Assembly: GCF_024699925.1 (NCBI RefSeq)
Contig: NZ_JAJOMX010000002.1
Span: forward strand, 1 to 52,426
Direction of reading: 5' to 3'
Origin: Mesorhizobium sp. J428
GTDB taxonomy: Bacteria > Pseudomonadota > Alphaproteobacteria > Rhizobiales > Rhizobiaceae
Length of the DNA: 52,426 nucleotides
A program made the translations under genes and the position numbers. Below are positions 31,083 to 40,267 of the stretch, piece after piece. Numbering within the stretch: the first letter of the stretch is position 1; each line of letters begins with the position of its first letter. The notes under the pieces are model-generated. The model was not told the DNA's origin and did not search any database. It saw only the letters and a program-made list of their open reading frames with translations.

Positions 31083-31443
31083 TGGTCTACTACTTGATCT
31101 TCCATCAACCACCAGAACTCACACTTCCAACGTCGAGCCCGGCAGAACCGCCGCAATGGCTTTTGAAAAAAATGGGGGCGACCGTTGAGTTTTAAGTGGC
31201 TCAAATCGGCTCGCATTCGACCGTGGAAGGCGCTCTAGCGCATCAGGTGGAGCGAAGCGGCCGCCGGCGCGGTCACGCTCCTAGGGCCTCCCAGGCGCTT
31301 TTGGTGCGATTTGTCTTTTCGGGGCGGCGCTGCGGTTTTGCAGCTCGCTTTTCAGCCCGCGCGAATTGGCGGTGAACTGGCGAAGAAGATGGAAAAATCC
31401 CCTCGATTTTGGATGCTCAGCCCACGGAAACTGTTTTCCGGAT

Positions 31444-31486
31444 TGTTGTCTAGTTGTTGTCTGTTTGTTTTCCCTTCTGTTATACT
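31444..31486 (+). promoter_or_regulatory. Promoter of the ssb operon (copy 2)
   Basis: TTGTCT at 31457-31462 and TATACT at 31481-31486, as at 4619-4648. Confidence 0.6.
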
Positions 31487-31525
31487 TGATTCGCGGCGAA
31501 TTCCGTCGCTCCATCGGAGAAATCC

Positions 31526-31894
31526 ATGCAAAGCAATACCTTTGCCGGCCGCCTCGCAGACGCGCCGGCTCTGCGCAGAACGGCATCTGGCGCCGTCTGC
31601 AGGTTCACGCTGATTTCCAACGAGTACGCGGGCAAGGACGACAACAACAACAGCCTCGAACGCGCGGTGAGGGTCCAGTTCGTGGCCTTCAACAAGAAGG
31701 GCGAAGCCATCGCCGAAAACTGTCGCAGGGGCGATCAGCTGATCGTCCAGTGGTCGTTGCGCAACAACGACTACCAGGACAGCAAGACTGGCGAGACCGT
31801 CTATGGCTTCGATTTCCGGGTCGAAGATTTCGAATTCGGTGCGCCGGGTTCGATCAAGCGAGCCGAGCTGCAAGAGCGCCAGGGCGCAAACTGA
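31526..31894 (+). CDS. ssb: Single-stranded DNA-binding protein (copy 2)
   Basis: 122 aa, identical to 4688-5056. Confidence 0.92.
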   Translation: MQSNTFAGRLADAPALRRTASGAVCRFTLISNEYAGKDDNNNSLERAVRVQFVAFNKKGEAIAENCRRGDQLIVQWSLRNNDYQDSKTGETVYGFDFRVEDFEFGAPGSIKRAELQERQGAN

Positions 31895-31897
31895 ACC

Positions 31898-32317
31898 ATG
31901 ACGCAAGGGACAGTGCCACAGATGGACGCCGTGCAGTTCGCAGCTGTAGCGGCGTCGTGTCGATGGTCCAAAAAATCGCTGGCCATCGCGCGCCACATTC
32001 TCGTGGATGGTGTTTCGCTGCCGGAAACGGCGGCGAAACACGCCGTTACGCCGAAGCACGCTCGCGTGCTTCTGGCGCGGTTTAAGGAGAAGGCCGAGCG
32101 AATGGCCGAACGAATGACCGAGCGGAAGCGGCTCGAAGCATTCATGCAAAAAGAGCAGCCCAAGCTGGCGGTGCACCCCCTCACCTCTTTTCTCAACGAC
32201 ATGCAGACCCTTCGCGAGAAGGGTTACACCTTCGCACAAGTCGTCGCCTACCTCAAAACCAACGGCGTGACGACTTCGGAGACGACAGTTCGCAATTTCC
32301 TACGGAGCAACGGATGA
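31898..32317 (+). CDS. korA: KorA/TrfB-type repressor (copy 2)
   Basis: 139 aa, identical to 5060-5479. Confidence 0.8.
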   Translation: MTQGTVPQMDAVQFAAVAASCRWSKKSLAIARHILVDGVSLPETAAKHAVTPKHARVLLARFKEKAERMAERMTERKRLEAFMQKEQPKLAVHPLTSFLNDMQTLREKGYTFAQVVAYLKTNGVTTSETTVRNFLRSNG

Positions 32318-33114
32318 AAACGATTGTCCTGGCCAATCAGAAGGGCGGCGTCGGCAAAAGCGCCGTCGCCTGTCAACTGGCTTATTTTTTTAGCCAGCCG
32401 ATCAACCAACCCATGAACAAGCGCGTCCTGGTGATCGACCTCGACCACCAGCGCAACACCACCAAAGCGTTGAGAACCGGCGGTTTTTGCGTCGTGTCCG
32501 CTACGACCAGCAGCAAGCTCCTGACCGACCCGAAAGCCGACATCGAGCACGCTGAATTTGTCTTGGTCCCGGGCGATGGCGACTTGCTCAAGATGGAAAA
32601 GAAGGCGGCGGAACACAACGCCTACGCCTCGAATCTTCTGGCGTTCCTGGCTCGCGTTGCAGACAGTTTCGATGTCTGCATCATCGACACGAACCCGAAT
32701 CCGGACATCCGCCAACTGTCTCCGCTCGTCGTCGCCGATTACGTGCTCGCGCCGATCGAACTCAACCAGGAGGCCATCGATGGGATCGGCGACCTGTTGA
32801 ACCACGAAAATATCGGCATCCGGCGAATTCAGGCAACGCTCAACAAGAAGCTGAAATTCCTCGGCATCTTGCCAAACAAAGTGGAGCCGACGCCGTTCCA
32901 GCGCGACAACTTCCGCGCCCTTTCCACGGCTGCCCCGAAATACCTCATCGCAATGTCGCCCGGCTTCGCTGCAATCAAGAAATCGACAGCGATCGCCGAG
33001 GCGCAAGCGGCCGGCGTGCCGGTGTGGCGGCTCGGCAAAACGTCCGGCCGCGACGCTTGGCGCGAAATGCGCCCCGTCTTCGACAAAATCGCACAACTGA
33101 TGGAGGTTGCATAA
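32314..33114 (+). CDS. incC: ParA/IncC-family partition ATPase (copy 2)
   Basis: 266 aa. Differs from 5476-6276 at 32929-32937, where GCTGCCCCG (Ala-Ala-Pro) replaces GCGTACCCG (Ala-Tyr-Pro). This is a length-neutral cluster of changes, unlike the single-base indels elsewhere. Confidence 0.9.
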   Translation: MKTIVLANQKGGVGKSAVACQLAYFFSQPINQPMNKRVLVIDLDHQRNTTKALRTGGFCVVSATTSSKLLTDPKADIEHAEFVLVPGDGDLLKMEKKAAEHNAYASNLLAFLARVADSFDVCIIDTNPNPDIRQLSPLVVADYVLAPIELNQEAIDGIGDLLNHENIGIRRIQATLNKKLKFLGILPNKVEPTPFQRDNFRALSTAAPKYLIAMSPGFAAIKKSTAIAEAQAAGVPVWRLGKTSGRDAWREMRPVFDKIAQLMEVA

Positions 33115-34199
33115 TGGCGCTCGACCTTTCTGCGCTCGATGAAGCGCCCCCTACCCCGGCCACCGCCGCCGGCGAGCCTTTGATGATCCGTCTCGCCGAC
33201 ATCGAAGTCGATCCAAACCAGCCGCGAAAGTCGTTCGATCCGGTCAAGATGGCCGAAATGGTCGCTTCCGTGAAGGCGCGCGGCGTTAAGTCGCCGGTTT
33301 CGGTGCGCCCTCACCCGGACAAGCCCGGCAAATGGATCTTGAACTACGGCGAGCGTCGCTATCGTGCTTCGATAGACGCTGGCCGCGAGGAAATCCCCGC
33401 TTTCGTCGATCAGCAGCACGACGACTACGATCAGGTTATCGAAAACCTGCAGCGCGAAGACCTGCGGCCCATGGAACTCGCACTGTTCATCAACCGCAAA
33501 AAGAAGGACGGTGACAGGAACGCGAAGATAGCCCGGGAACTCGGAGTCGATGCGTCGTTCATCACTTACCATCTGGCCCTGATCGACCCACCGGCCGCAA
33601 TCGAAGCGCTCTATGCGAGCGGCCGCTGTACGTCGCCGAAAATTCTCTATGACCTGTCTACGCTTCACGGCAAATACCCCGACGAAGTGGATGCATGGGT
33701 GGAGCAAGCGGAAGAGGTGACGCGGGCGGCCGTGTCCGCGCTTTCCACCTCGCTCAAGAATGGTACGAGCCAAGAACCGCCGCAGCCGCCGAACGGCAGC
33801 GGTATCTCCGGCGGCGGAAACCTTGGAATGTTCCAAGGTTCCGGCCCTGATGGCGGCCATGGAGGATCAGCCACCGTGGCTAAGGACGAAGGCAAACCGG
33901 CCAAGACAAAGCCGGGTGCAAGTGCTGACGGCAGGGGCAACAACGGGGAAGGCGGTGAGGGCGGCGAACCTCCCGAGGAAGGTCGCACCAGCTGGCCGAG
34001 GGGGAAAGTCGCGTCCGACCCGACGCTGATGCGCAAGCCATTGCTGCTGGTGACCATCGACGGTCGAAGCGCTGCCATCCTGCTGAATCGCAAACCGACT
34101 TCGACGGGTCTGGTGCATATTCGCTACGAGAACGGCGAGAACGCGGAAGTCTCCGCCGCGGACTGCGTCATCGAAAGCCTCAGCGAGGAAAACGGGTGA
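33114..34199 (+). CDS. korB: KorB/ParB-family partition protein (copy 2)
   Basis: 361 aa, identical to 6276-7361. Confidence 0.88.
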   Translation: MALDLSALDEAPPTPATAAGEPLMIRLADIEVDPNQPRKSFDPVKMAEMVASVKARGVKSPVSVRPHPDKPGKWILNYGERRYRASIDAGREEIPAFVDQQHDDYDQVIENLQREDLRPMELALFINRKKKDGDRNAKIARELGVDASFITYHLALIDPPAAIEALYASGRCTSPKILYDLSTLHGKYPDEVDAWVEQAEEVTRAAVSALSTSLKNGTSQEPPQPPNGSGISGGGNLGMFQGSGPDGGHGGSATVAKDEGKPAKTKPGASADGRGNNGEGGEGGEPPEEGRTSWPRGKVASDPTLMRKPLLLVTIDGRSAAILLNRKPTSTGLVHIRYENGENAEVSAADCVIESLSEENG

Positions 34200-34589
34200 G
34201 GGCGGTTCTCGCCGCCTTCGCCCTGGTACTAGCGCTTCCGGCAGCAAGCGCTAGTGCCGCCGGACCGGATGAGGTCTGCGACCTGCATTTTTCCGGCGGC
34301 GCGATCCTACCTGCCGTCCCGGTTGCCAAGACAGTTGCAGCGCAGGCGACCGGGCTCGCGAACCGCGACGACGCAGGCCCGGGGCTGCTGTTTAGTTGGC
34401 CCAAGGCCGAACCTCGCGTGTTCTGGATGCGGGACACCCATTTCCCGCTGACCGTTGGCTTTTTCGGCGCAGACGGCGTGCTATTCGCCCAGGCGAACAT
34501 GCAGCCGATGACCGACACCTACCACTTCTCGGTGAGCCCGGCGGCCGACGCGCTCGAACTCGCGCAAGGTCAGTTCGAGCGGCACGGCT
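34196..34589 (+). CDS. DUF192-family exported protein (copy 2, 3' end unreadable)
   Basis: Matches 7358-7804 for the first 131 residues, through the FERHG of the C-terminal region. From 34590 the sequence degrades into homopolymer runs, and the open frame that continues to 34777 (poly-Lys and poly-Pro) is meaningless. Use copy 1 for this gene. Confidence 0.75.
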
Positions 34590-34885
34590 TTCGAATCGCC
34601 TCAAAAATTTTTTTTTGTAAGTGCCCCCCCGCGCCCAAAAACCCCCCAAAAGGGGGGGGCCAAAAAAAAAAAAAAAAAAAAAAAAAAACCCCCCTCCCCT
34701 TTTTTTTTCTCCCCCGCGGGAGGGGGGGGGGGCGCCCCCCCCCCCCCCCCCCCAAAACACAACCAAAAAAACCCTAACACAAAAAAAAAAAAAAAAAACC
34801 CACCCCCCCCCCCAAAAAAGAGGGGGGGGGGGGAAAAAAAAAAAAAAAAAAAAAAAAGGGGGGAAGGGGGGGATAAAAAAAAAAA
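34590..34885. other. Corrupted homopolymer block replacing the DUF192 end, terminator and oriT
   Basis: About 296 bases made almost only of A, C, G and T runs, standing where copy 1 has 7752-8057. Fragments of the true sequence show through (TGTAAGTGCC for CGTGAGTGCC at the left, GGATA before CGAAGG at the right), and the length is within about 10 bases of the original. Good sequence resumes at 34886 (CGAAGGCCGG). It is a base-calling or consensus artefact over a hairpin-rich region, not a biological low-complexity sequence. Confidence 0.9.
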
Positions 34886-34955
34886 CGAAGGCCGGTAGAG
34901 TACGCGCGTACAGCGCTCCTCTGGCACCCTGTCGGGTGCGTATGACAGGCCCACA

Positions 34956-35504
34956 ATGACCACTGAGAAGCCGAACAGCCCCTATCTCAATCTCTACCTC
35001 GGCGAACTGAAAGAGCCGTGGGAGGCCTATTGCGCCGCGCGCAATCTCAAGCCCGGCGCTGCCATCCGCGCAGCCATCCAGGCACAGTTGAAAGCAGCAC
35101 GGCCGCCGTATGACTCGCAGCCCTTGGCCGCATCGCAGGCCCCAGCGCAGGCCGAGCCGCGCAGGCGTTACGAAATCACCTTGATCCCTTCCGAAATGGA
35201 CGCCATCCGCCGCAGGCTGGACGGCAAGCGCACTCCGCGCGATTGGATTGCGGCCGTGATCCGCGCCGCCCTTACTCGTGAACCTCAGTTCGGCGACGCC
35301 GAGGTCCAAGTCCTCGCGAACTCCAATTACCAGCTGCAGGCGATCGGTCGGAACCTCAACCAGATCGCTCGCAGGCTCAACGAGCGCAAGGCGCAGGACT
35401 TTCCCGCGAGGCGCGTCGCGGACATTGAGCGCACCATCGCCCAGCACACCGAGGCCGTCACCGCCCTCATGCGCGCCTGTCAGGAGCGCTGGCCCCTCGC
35501 ATGA
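34956..35504 (+). CDS. mobC: oriT-binding relaxosome accessory protein (copy 2)
   Basis: 182 aa, identical to 8128-8676. Confidence 0.82.
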   Translation: MTTEKPNSPYLNLYLGELKEPWEAYCAARNLKPGAAIRAAIQAQLKAARPPYDSQPLAASQAPAQAEPRRRYEITLIPSEMDAIRRRLDGKRTPRDWIAAVIRAALTREPQFGDAEVQVLANSNYQLQAIGRNLNQIARRLNERKAQDFPARRVADIERTIAQHTEAVTALMRACQERWPLA

Positions 35505-36562
35505 GCGCGTCGATTGACCATTGGCTTGACGAATTCGGAGCCGAGCTAGACCCGATCTATTCGCGTGGCCGCCATGTCAAAGCGCCCCGTAAGGCGCCCG
35601 GCACAGGCTCCAAGGCGAAGCGCGGTAAACCCACGGGGCCGGCGACCAGGGAAAGTCGGCGCGCAACCCTTGAACGGATTGCGCGGAAGTCGCCGGAAGT
35701 CATGGTCAAAATCACCGGGGGCGGGCGAAACATGCGTCAAATCAAGGCGCACATGGATTACATCTCGCGCAACGGTCTTGTGGAACTCGAAGACGAGCAA
35801 GGGCTCGCCTATCTCGGCAAGAAGGATGTCCGCAGCGTTCGCGATACATGGCGCGATGGCGGTCATTCCATTCCCAGCGACGGCGACGACGGGCCGCGCG
35901 AGGCTTTCAACATCATGCTTTCAATGCCTCCGGGTACCCCGCGGGATGAAGTCAAGGCGGCTGTGCGTGCCTTCGCCGCTGATGAGTTCCAGGGCTTCCA
36001 GTACTGTTTCGCCGCTCACAACGACGAGAAACATCCGCACGTCCATTTGACGGTGAAGGCAACCGCCTTGGACGGTTCGCGGCTCAACCCGCGCAAGGGC
36101 GATTTGCATCGCTGGCGCGTGAAGTTCGCCCAAGAGCTTCGCGACAGAGGCGTTGACGCCAATGCTTCTCCCCGCAAGGCTCGGGGCGTCGTGCGGAAGG
36201 CACAACGCCAGGCATTGATCCGAATCGCCGAACGTGGCGGTCAATCGCGCGTCGCGCGTACGCAGGAAGACCAAGCGAATCGCGAGGCGATGGGGAAGGG
36301 CGCTCATCCCAATCCTGCGCAAGACAGAATCAGCGTGACGCGCAAGCGCGTCCTGCTGGGGTATGGGCAGATGGCAAAGGCGCTGGCGAGAGGGTCCGCC
36401 AACGATCGCGCGCTTGCCGTCAGCCTCGTCGACCTGGTGCGAGCTATGCCCGCACCAACCACCGCGCACGAGGCGCGCGTAGAGGCCGCCAGAGCGGCCA
36501 TTGCGGAGCGCCAAGGGCAAAGAGAGGCCGCACGCGGCCGCGAGGGCCAGAACCGCGCCTAA
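35501..36562 (+). CDS. MOBP-family relaxase (copy 2)
   Basis: 353 aa, same protein as 8673-9734. One silent change (CGTACG for CGCACG near 36259). Confidence 0.9.
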   Translation: MSASIDHWLDEFGAELDPIYSRGRHVKAPRKAPGTGSKAKRGKPTGPATRESRRATLERIARKSPEVMVKITGGGRNMRQIKAHMDYISRNGLVELEDEQGLAYLGKKDVRSVRDTWRDGGHSIPSDGDDGPREAFNIMLSMPPGTPRDEVKAAVRAFAADEFQGFQYCFAAHNDEKHPHVHLTVKATALDGSRLNPRKGDLHRWRVKFAQELRDRGVDANASPRKARGVVRKAQRQALIRIAERGGQSRVARTQEDQANREAMGKGAHPNPAQDRISVTRKRVLLGYGQMAKALARGSANDRALAVSLVDLVRAMPAPTTAHEARVEAARAAIAERQGQREAARGREGQNRA

Positions 36563-36792
36563 GCGCGCCTATTGCGGGCTGCGCCATCTTTTTTCGACGC
36601 CAATAGCACCTTCGGGCCGGCTGCCCCGCCCGTGCGTTCGACTGCGCCATACGTTCGTCCGACCTCGCAGTCGCGCAAGGGGCGCTTCGCTCAAGCCCTT
36701 GCCCGCCTGCTTTCCCGGGTCGGACGTATCGAGGCGCTACGTCGAAAGCACTCAAGAGCGTGGCATCAACACCAACCCCGAAGGAGGGAACC

Positions 36793-38787
36793 ATGGCAAC
36801 GCAAACGAAAAAGTCGCAGACCCCGAAGAAGGCCGCCAGGGCGGCATCCGAAAAGCCGTCTCTTGCATCTAAGAGCGTGGTGGGAGCGGAGCAGAACGCA
36901 GTCAAGGGCGAGGCTAACCCGGAGATCGTATTCATCCCGGTTTCCAATCTGGTCTGGTCGGCGCGGAACGTGCGCAGGGCACCGAGTGGCGACGTTTCCG
37001 ACCTGAAAGCGAGCATTGCGGCGCTGGCTGGCCGCTTGGTGCAAAACCTCGTGGTCGTGAAGGAAGGCGAGGGGTTCGGCGTGGTGGCGGGCGGGCGTCG
37101 GCTCAAGGCGTTGATGGAACTGGTGGCGGAAGGCGTTTTGAGCGCGAGCCATGCAGTGGCGTGCGTCGTCGTGGACGATAGCGAAGCGGTCGAATTCAGC
37201 CTTACCGAAAACCTGCAGCGTGAAGCGATGCACCCGGCGGACGAGTGCGCGGCATTTCTGGCCCTGACCGAACAGGGCAAGTCTCCGGATGCGGTCGCCG
37301 CGTTCTTCGGCGTCGAACCGGCATACGTCAAGCGGCGTCTAGTGCTCGCATCCGTGGCTCCGGCGGTGTTCGAGCGGTTCAGGGCAGGCGAAATTGACCT
37401 CGATCAAATCATGGCGCTGACCCTCACCGACGATCATGCGTTGCAAGAGAGCATCGTTGGCAAGGGTCGCGTGCCGGGGGCGCACGAAATCCGCCGCCAA
37501 CTGTCGCAAGCCAGTGTGCGGGCGAGTGACCGGCGGGCGAGGTTCGTCACGGTGAAGGCCTACGAAAAGGCAGGCGGGGCGGTGCATCGCGATCTTTTCG
37601 CCAATGCTCGCGACGACATGGACGATGGTCAGGTGGAAGTGGTGCTGCTGGACGCCGGGCTGTTGGAACGGCTCGCCATCGAAAAGGCGGCAAGGCTCGG
37701 CGCGGACGAGCAGAGCAAGGCAGGCGGGGCGTGGGTGGACGTGGTGCTGAATTACGAGACTTACCACGATCAGGGCTATTCGCGTGCGCCGTCGGTGCTG
37801 CGGCCGGAAACCGAAGCCGAGGCGGCGGAGCGGGCGCGGCTGGAAGCCGAGCATGAGCGTCTTGAACAGGCCTATCAGAAGGAAGACGACGACGAAGCCA
37901 GCGAAGCCCTCTATGCGCAGCAGGAGGAAGTTTCCGAAGCACTGGACCGGTTGACGGAAGCCCGCAGCGGCGAGCATCCCGACATTGCCCGCCTTACCGG
38001 TATCGTCGTGAGCCTCGGCCATGACGGCAAGGCGCGGTTCCATCATGGCCTGATCCGTCCGGGCGACAAGAAGGCCGCGCAGCAGATCGCGAAAGGCGGT
38101 GAAGCAGGGGAGGGCGGTTTGGGTGCTGCCAGCAATGGCGGGTCGGACCAGACCGAGCCGCAATCGCTTGTGCAGGAACTGACCGCGATCCGCAGTGCCG
38201 TCATCCGCGACGCGCTCGCGAAGAATGTGGACTATTCGTTGCGCCTGCTGGCGTTCCAGCTTTGGGGATCACTGGCGCGTCACTGGACCGGTTCCCAGCT
38301 GCACATCAGCACGACCGCATGCCATCGCGAACTGACCCGACGCGTTCCCGCGATGGAGGCTCCGATCCACATCGAGCAGGAGCAGCGCGCCGAAACGTGG
38401 GCCGAAAAGCTGGGCGGCGGCATGGAGGAGGACGACTTCGACGCGGCATGGGCTTGGTGCCTCGCTGCCGATCAGGCCGAAATCCTCGATCTGCTGGCCT
38501 ACTGCACGTCCTGCTGTTTCGATGACGTGCGCCAGTTCGTCGGGAACGACGGAGGCCGCAGCCGGGTCATGCTGTCGGACCTCGGGGCGAGTGTTGCCGC
38601 GCACTGGACGCCCACGGCGGACAACTATTTCGGCAAGCTCAAGAAAGGGCCGCTGATTGGTCTGCTGGGTGAGCATGCGCCGGCCGGTGCCGACAAGGCG
38701 AAGCGTGCAGCCCTCGCGAGCGTCGCCGAGGACAAGCTCGGAAATGCTGGCTGGATGCCGGAAGTCCTGTTGCCGCTGGCCAGCTGA
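36793..38787 (+). CDS. Large ParB-like protein, 664 aa (intact)
   Basis: Second ParB-type protein of the plasmid, distinct from KorB. After a basic tail (ATQTKKSQTPKKAARAASEK) comes a ParB N-terminal domain, about residues 40-150, with LVWSARNVRRAPSGD, the GGRRLKAL motif where partition ParBs have GERRxRA, and SLTENLQREAMHPADECAAF. A helix-turn-helix follows (SPDAVAAFFGVEPAYVKRRL, about 170-190). A charged coiled-coil segment lies near residues 350-400 (ETEAEAAERARLEAEHERLE). The C-terminal 230 residues form an alpha-helical region that I cannot assign. Such long ParB-like proteins occur on mobile elements and are often not linked to a ParA, as here. A role in DNA binding or nuclease activity is inferred from the fold only. 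Confidence 0.82.
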   Translation: MATQTKKSQTPKKAARAASEKPSLASKSVVGAEQNAVKGEANPEIVFIPVSNLVWSARNVRRAPSGDVSDLKASIAALAGRLVQNLVVVKEGEGFGVVAGGRRLKALMELVAEGVLSASHAVACVVVDDSEAVEFSLTENLQREAMHPADECAAFLALTEQGKSPDAVAAFFGVEPAYVKRRLVLASVAPAVFERFRAGEIDLDQIMALTLTDDHALQESIVGKGRVPGAHEIRRQLSQASVRASDRRARFVTVKAYEKAGGAVHRDLFANARDDMDDGQVEVVLLDAGLLERLAIEKAARLGADEQSKAGGAWVDVVLNYETYHDQGYSRAPSVLRPETEAEAAERARLEAEHERLEQAYQKEDDDEASEALYAQQEEVSEALDRLTEARSGEHPDIARLTGIVVSLGHDGKARFHHGLIRPGDKKAAQQIAKGGEAGEGGLGAASNGGSDQTEPQSLVQELTAIRSAVIRDALAKNVDYSLRLLAFQLWGSLARHWTGSQLHISTTACHRELTRRVPAMEAPIHIEQEQRAETWAEKLGGGMEEDDFDAAWAWCLAADQAEILDLLAYCTSCCFDDVRQFVGNDGGRSRVMLSDLGASVAAHWTPTADNYFGKLKKGPLIGLLGEHAPAGADKAKRAALASVAEDKLGNAGWMPEVLLPLAS

Positions 38788-38805
38788 TCCGGCGAGCAGG
38801 GAGCC

Positions 38806-38831
38806 AAGAGGCCGGGGAACCCCGGCCTCTT
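38806..38831 (+). terminator. Terminator after the ParB-like gene (copy 2)
   Basis: Same 12-bp stem as 11980-12005. Confidence 0.8.
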
Positions 38832-38879
38832 CATAGCTTGTGTCATTGGGCAACAGCGCCATCAGGGCGGGCAAAAAAA

Positions 38880-38905
38880 GAAACCCCGGCGAAAGCCGGG
38901 GTTTC
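38880..38905 (-). terminator. Terminator for the trbM operon (copy 2)
   Basis: Same GAAA-capped stem as 12053-12078; the adjoining A run is one base longer. Confidence 0.82.
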
Positions 38906-38919
38906 GGTTGTGCTGCGTT

Positions 38920-38961
38920 TGGTGACGCAGGCGGCGCGATCGCCGGCGAGATCCGTCACCA
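38920..38961. repeat. 42-bp palindromic element, number 1 (copy 2)
   Basis: Unchanged from 12093-12134. Confidence 0.8.
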
Positions 38962-38965
38962 AACT

Positions 38966-39571
38966 TCAATGGCCGCCGCCCAGCCAGTAAACGCCGCCGG
39001 CATTTCCGCCGGTGTTCTGGCTGCGGTTCCGCAGCTCGGCGTTGTATCTGGCCAGGGCGGCGTCGTAGTCGGCCGCATCGACCCAGAAGCCACCATTGTT
39101 CGGGTCGCCCACGTAGCGGGCGACTGTGCCGTTCGTGTGGTCGGTGTAGCCGTGACTTCCGTAGGCGGCGCAGTGCGACGGCAGGGTGTTGCGGATGTAG
39201 GTCGGGCGATCGTCGTCCCGAGGACGCCACACGCGCATCGAGGCGTTCAGCGCGGCCGCGTCGCAGCGACCGGCGCCGTTGGCGATGGAATCGACGAGCG
39301 ACCGCATGTTGTCGTCCTGCGACGCGCTCGGGCACAGGTTCAGGAAGTTCTTGCGCGCTTTGATCGTGTCCGAAATGCGCCGCGCATCGATGCTGAAATA
39401 CCGCCGGATCGAGGGAGCGCATTCGCTCGGCTGCTGCCCGGTGGACAGGCAGAGGATTGCTTCGCAAGCCAGTTTGGTGTCGCCGGTGAACATGCCTTCG
39501 GCCTTCGCCGGCGAGGCCAGGCCGGCGATCGCGATCGCGAGCGCGAGCAGGGTGCCGATTACCGTCTTCAT
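38966..39571 (-). CDS. trbM: TrbM-family conjugal transfer protein (copy 2)
   Basis: 201 aa, identical to 12139-12744. Confidence 0.82.
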   Translation of the reverse strand: MKTVIGTLLALAIAIAGLASPAKAEGMFTGDTKLACEAILCLSTGQQPSECAPSIRRYFSIDARRISDTIKARKNFLNLCPSASQDDNMRSLVDSIANGAGRCDAAALNASMRVWRPRDDDRPTYIRNTLPSHCAAYGSHGYTDHTNGTVARYVGDPNNGGFWVDAADYDAALARYNAELRNRSQNTGGNAGGVYWLGGGH

Positions 39572-39602
39572 CAGTCATTCTCCTTGGTGGTTGCCGCAAG
39601 GC

Positions 39603-40139
39603 TCACTTGCGGATGATTTCGATGTCCACGCGCCTGTTGAGCGCGCGACCTCCCGAATAGTTGTTGCCGCCGATGGGATCGGCGGCCGACGCGTAGTTCA
39701 CGCTGATGACCCGGGCCGGGACGCCCTGATGGATGAGCCAGTCACGCGCGGCGGCGGCACGCCTGGCAGCGATCGTCTCGTCACCCGCGCTCGGGCGGGC
39801 GGCATCGGTGCGGCCACGCACTTCGATCCGTGCATAGCCGTCGCCCAGCAGCGACCTCAGCGCGGCCGCTTGCTGTCGAGTCGGCTGGAACGTCGACCTG
39901 TTCCAGGGGAAATGCACCGACACGGTTCTCGACGCCGGCGCGACGGCATCGACCTTGTGCGCAGGCTCTACGGCCGCAGGTGCTTCCGGAAAAACCTGCA
40001 GCGCCAGCCCTCGCACGTCGGCGGTGCTGTTGATGTCGACGCGCTTTCGGCCGCTCACATTCGGCGGCTTCGGCGCAGAGGCACATGCGGCCAACATCGA
40101 GGCGATGACCGCGGCCAGTATTGCGGAATGGATCTTCAC
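39603..40139 (-). CDS. OmpA-family lipoprotein (copy 2)
   Basis: 178 aa, identical to 12776-13312. Confidence 0.8.
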   Translation of the reverse strand: MKIHSAILAAVIASMLAACASAPKPPNVSGRKRVDINSTADVRGLALQVFPEAPAAVEPAHKVDAVAPASRTVSVHFPWNRSTFQPTRQQAAALRSLLGDGYARIEVRGRTDAARPSAGDETIAARRAAAARDWLIHQGVPARVISVNYASAADPIGGNNYSGGRALNRRVDIEIIRK

Positions 40140-40160
40140 GTTGGTCTCCGAGATAGATGG

Positions 40161-40202
40161 TGGTGACGCCGGCGGCGCGTCGACGCGCTGCAGTTGTCAC
40201 CA
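40161..40202. repeat. 42-bp palindromic element, number 2 (copy 2)
   Basis: Unchanged from 13334-13375. Confidence 0.8.
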
Positions 40203-40219
40203 AACGGAAAGGGCAGGGG

Positions 40220-40261
40220 TGGTGACAGGGGATGCGCCTTGATCGGCGATCCCCGTCACCA
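40220..40261. repeat. 42-bp palindromic element, number 3 (copy 2)
   Basis: Unchanged from 13393-13434. Confidence 0.8.
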
Positions 40262-40267
40262 AATGCG

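Noticed and set aside
34392..35447. A 351-aa minus-strand frame and several poly-Lys, poly-Phe and poly-Pro frames around 34570-34960
   Set aside because: They exist only because of the corrupted homopolymer block. Copy 1 has none of them at the same place.
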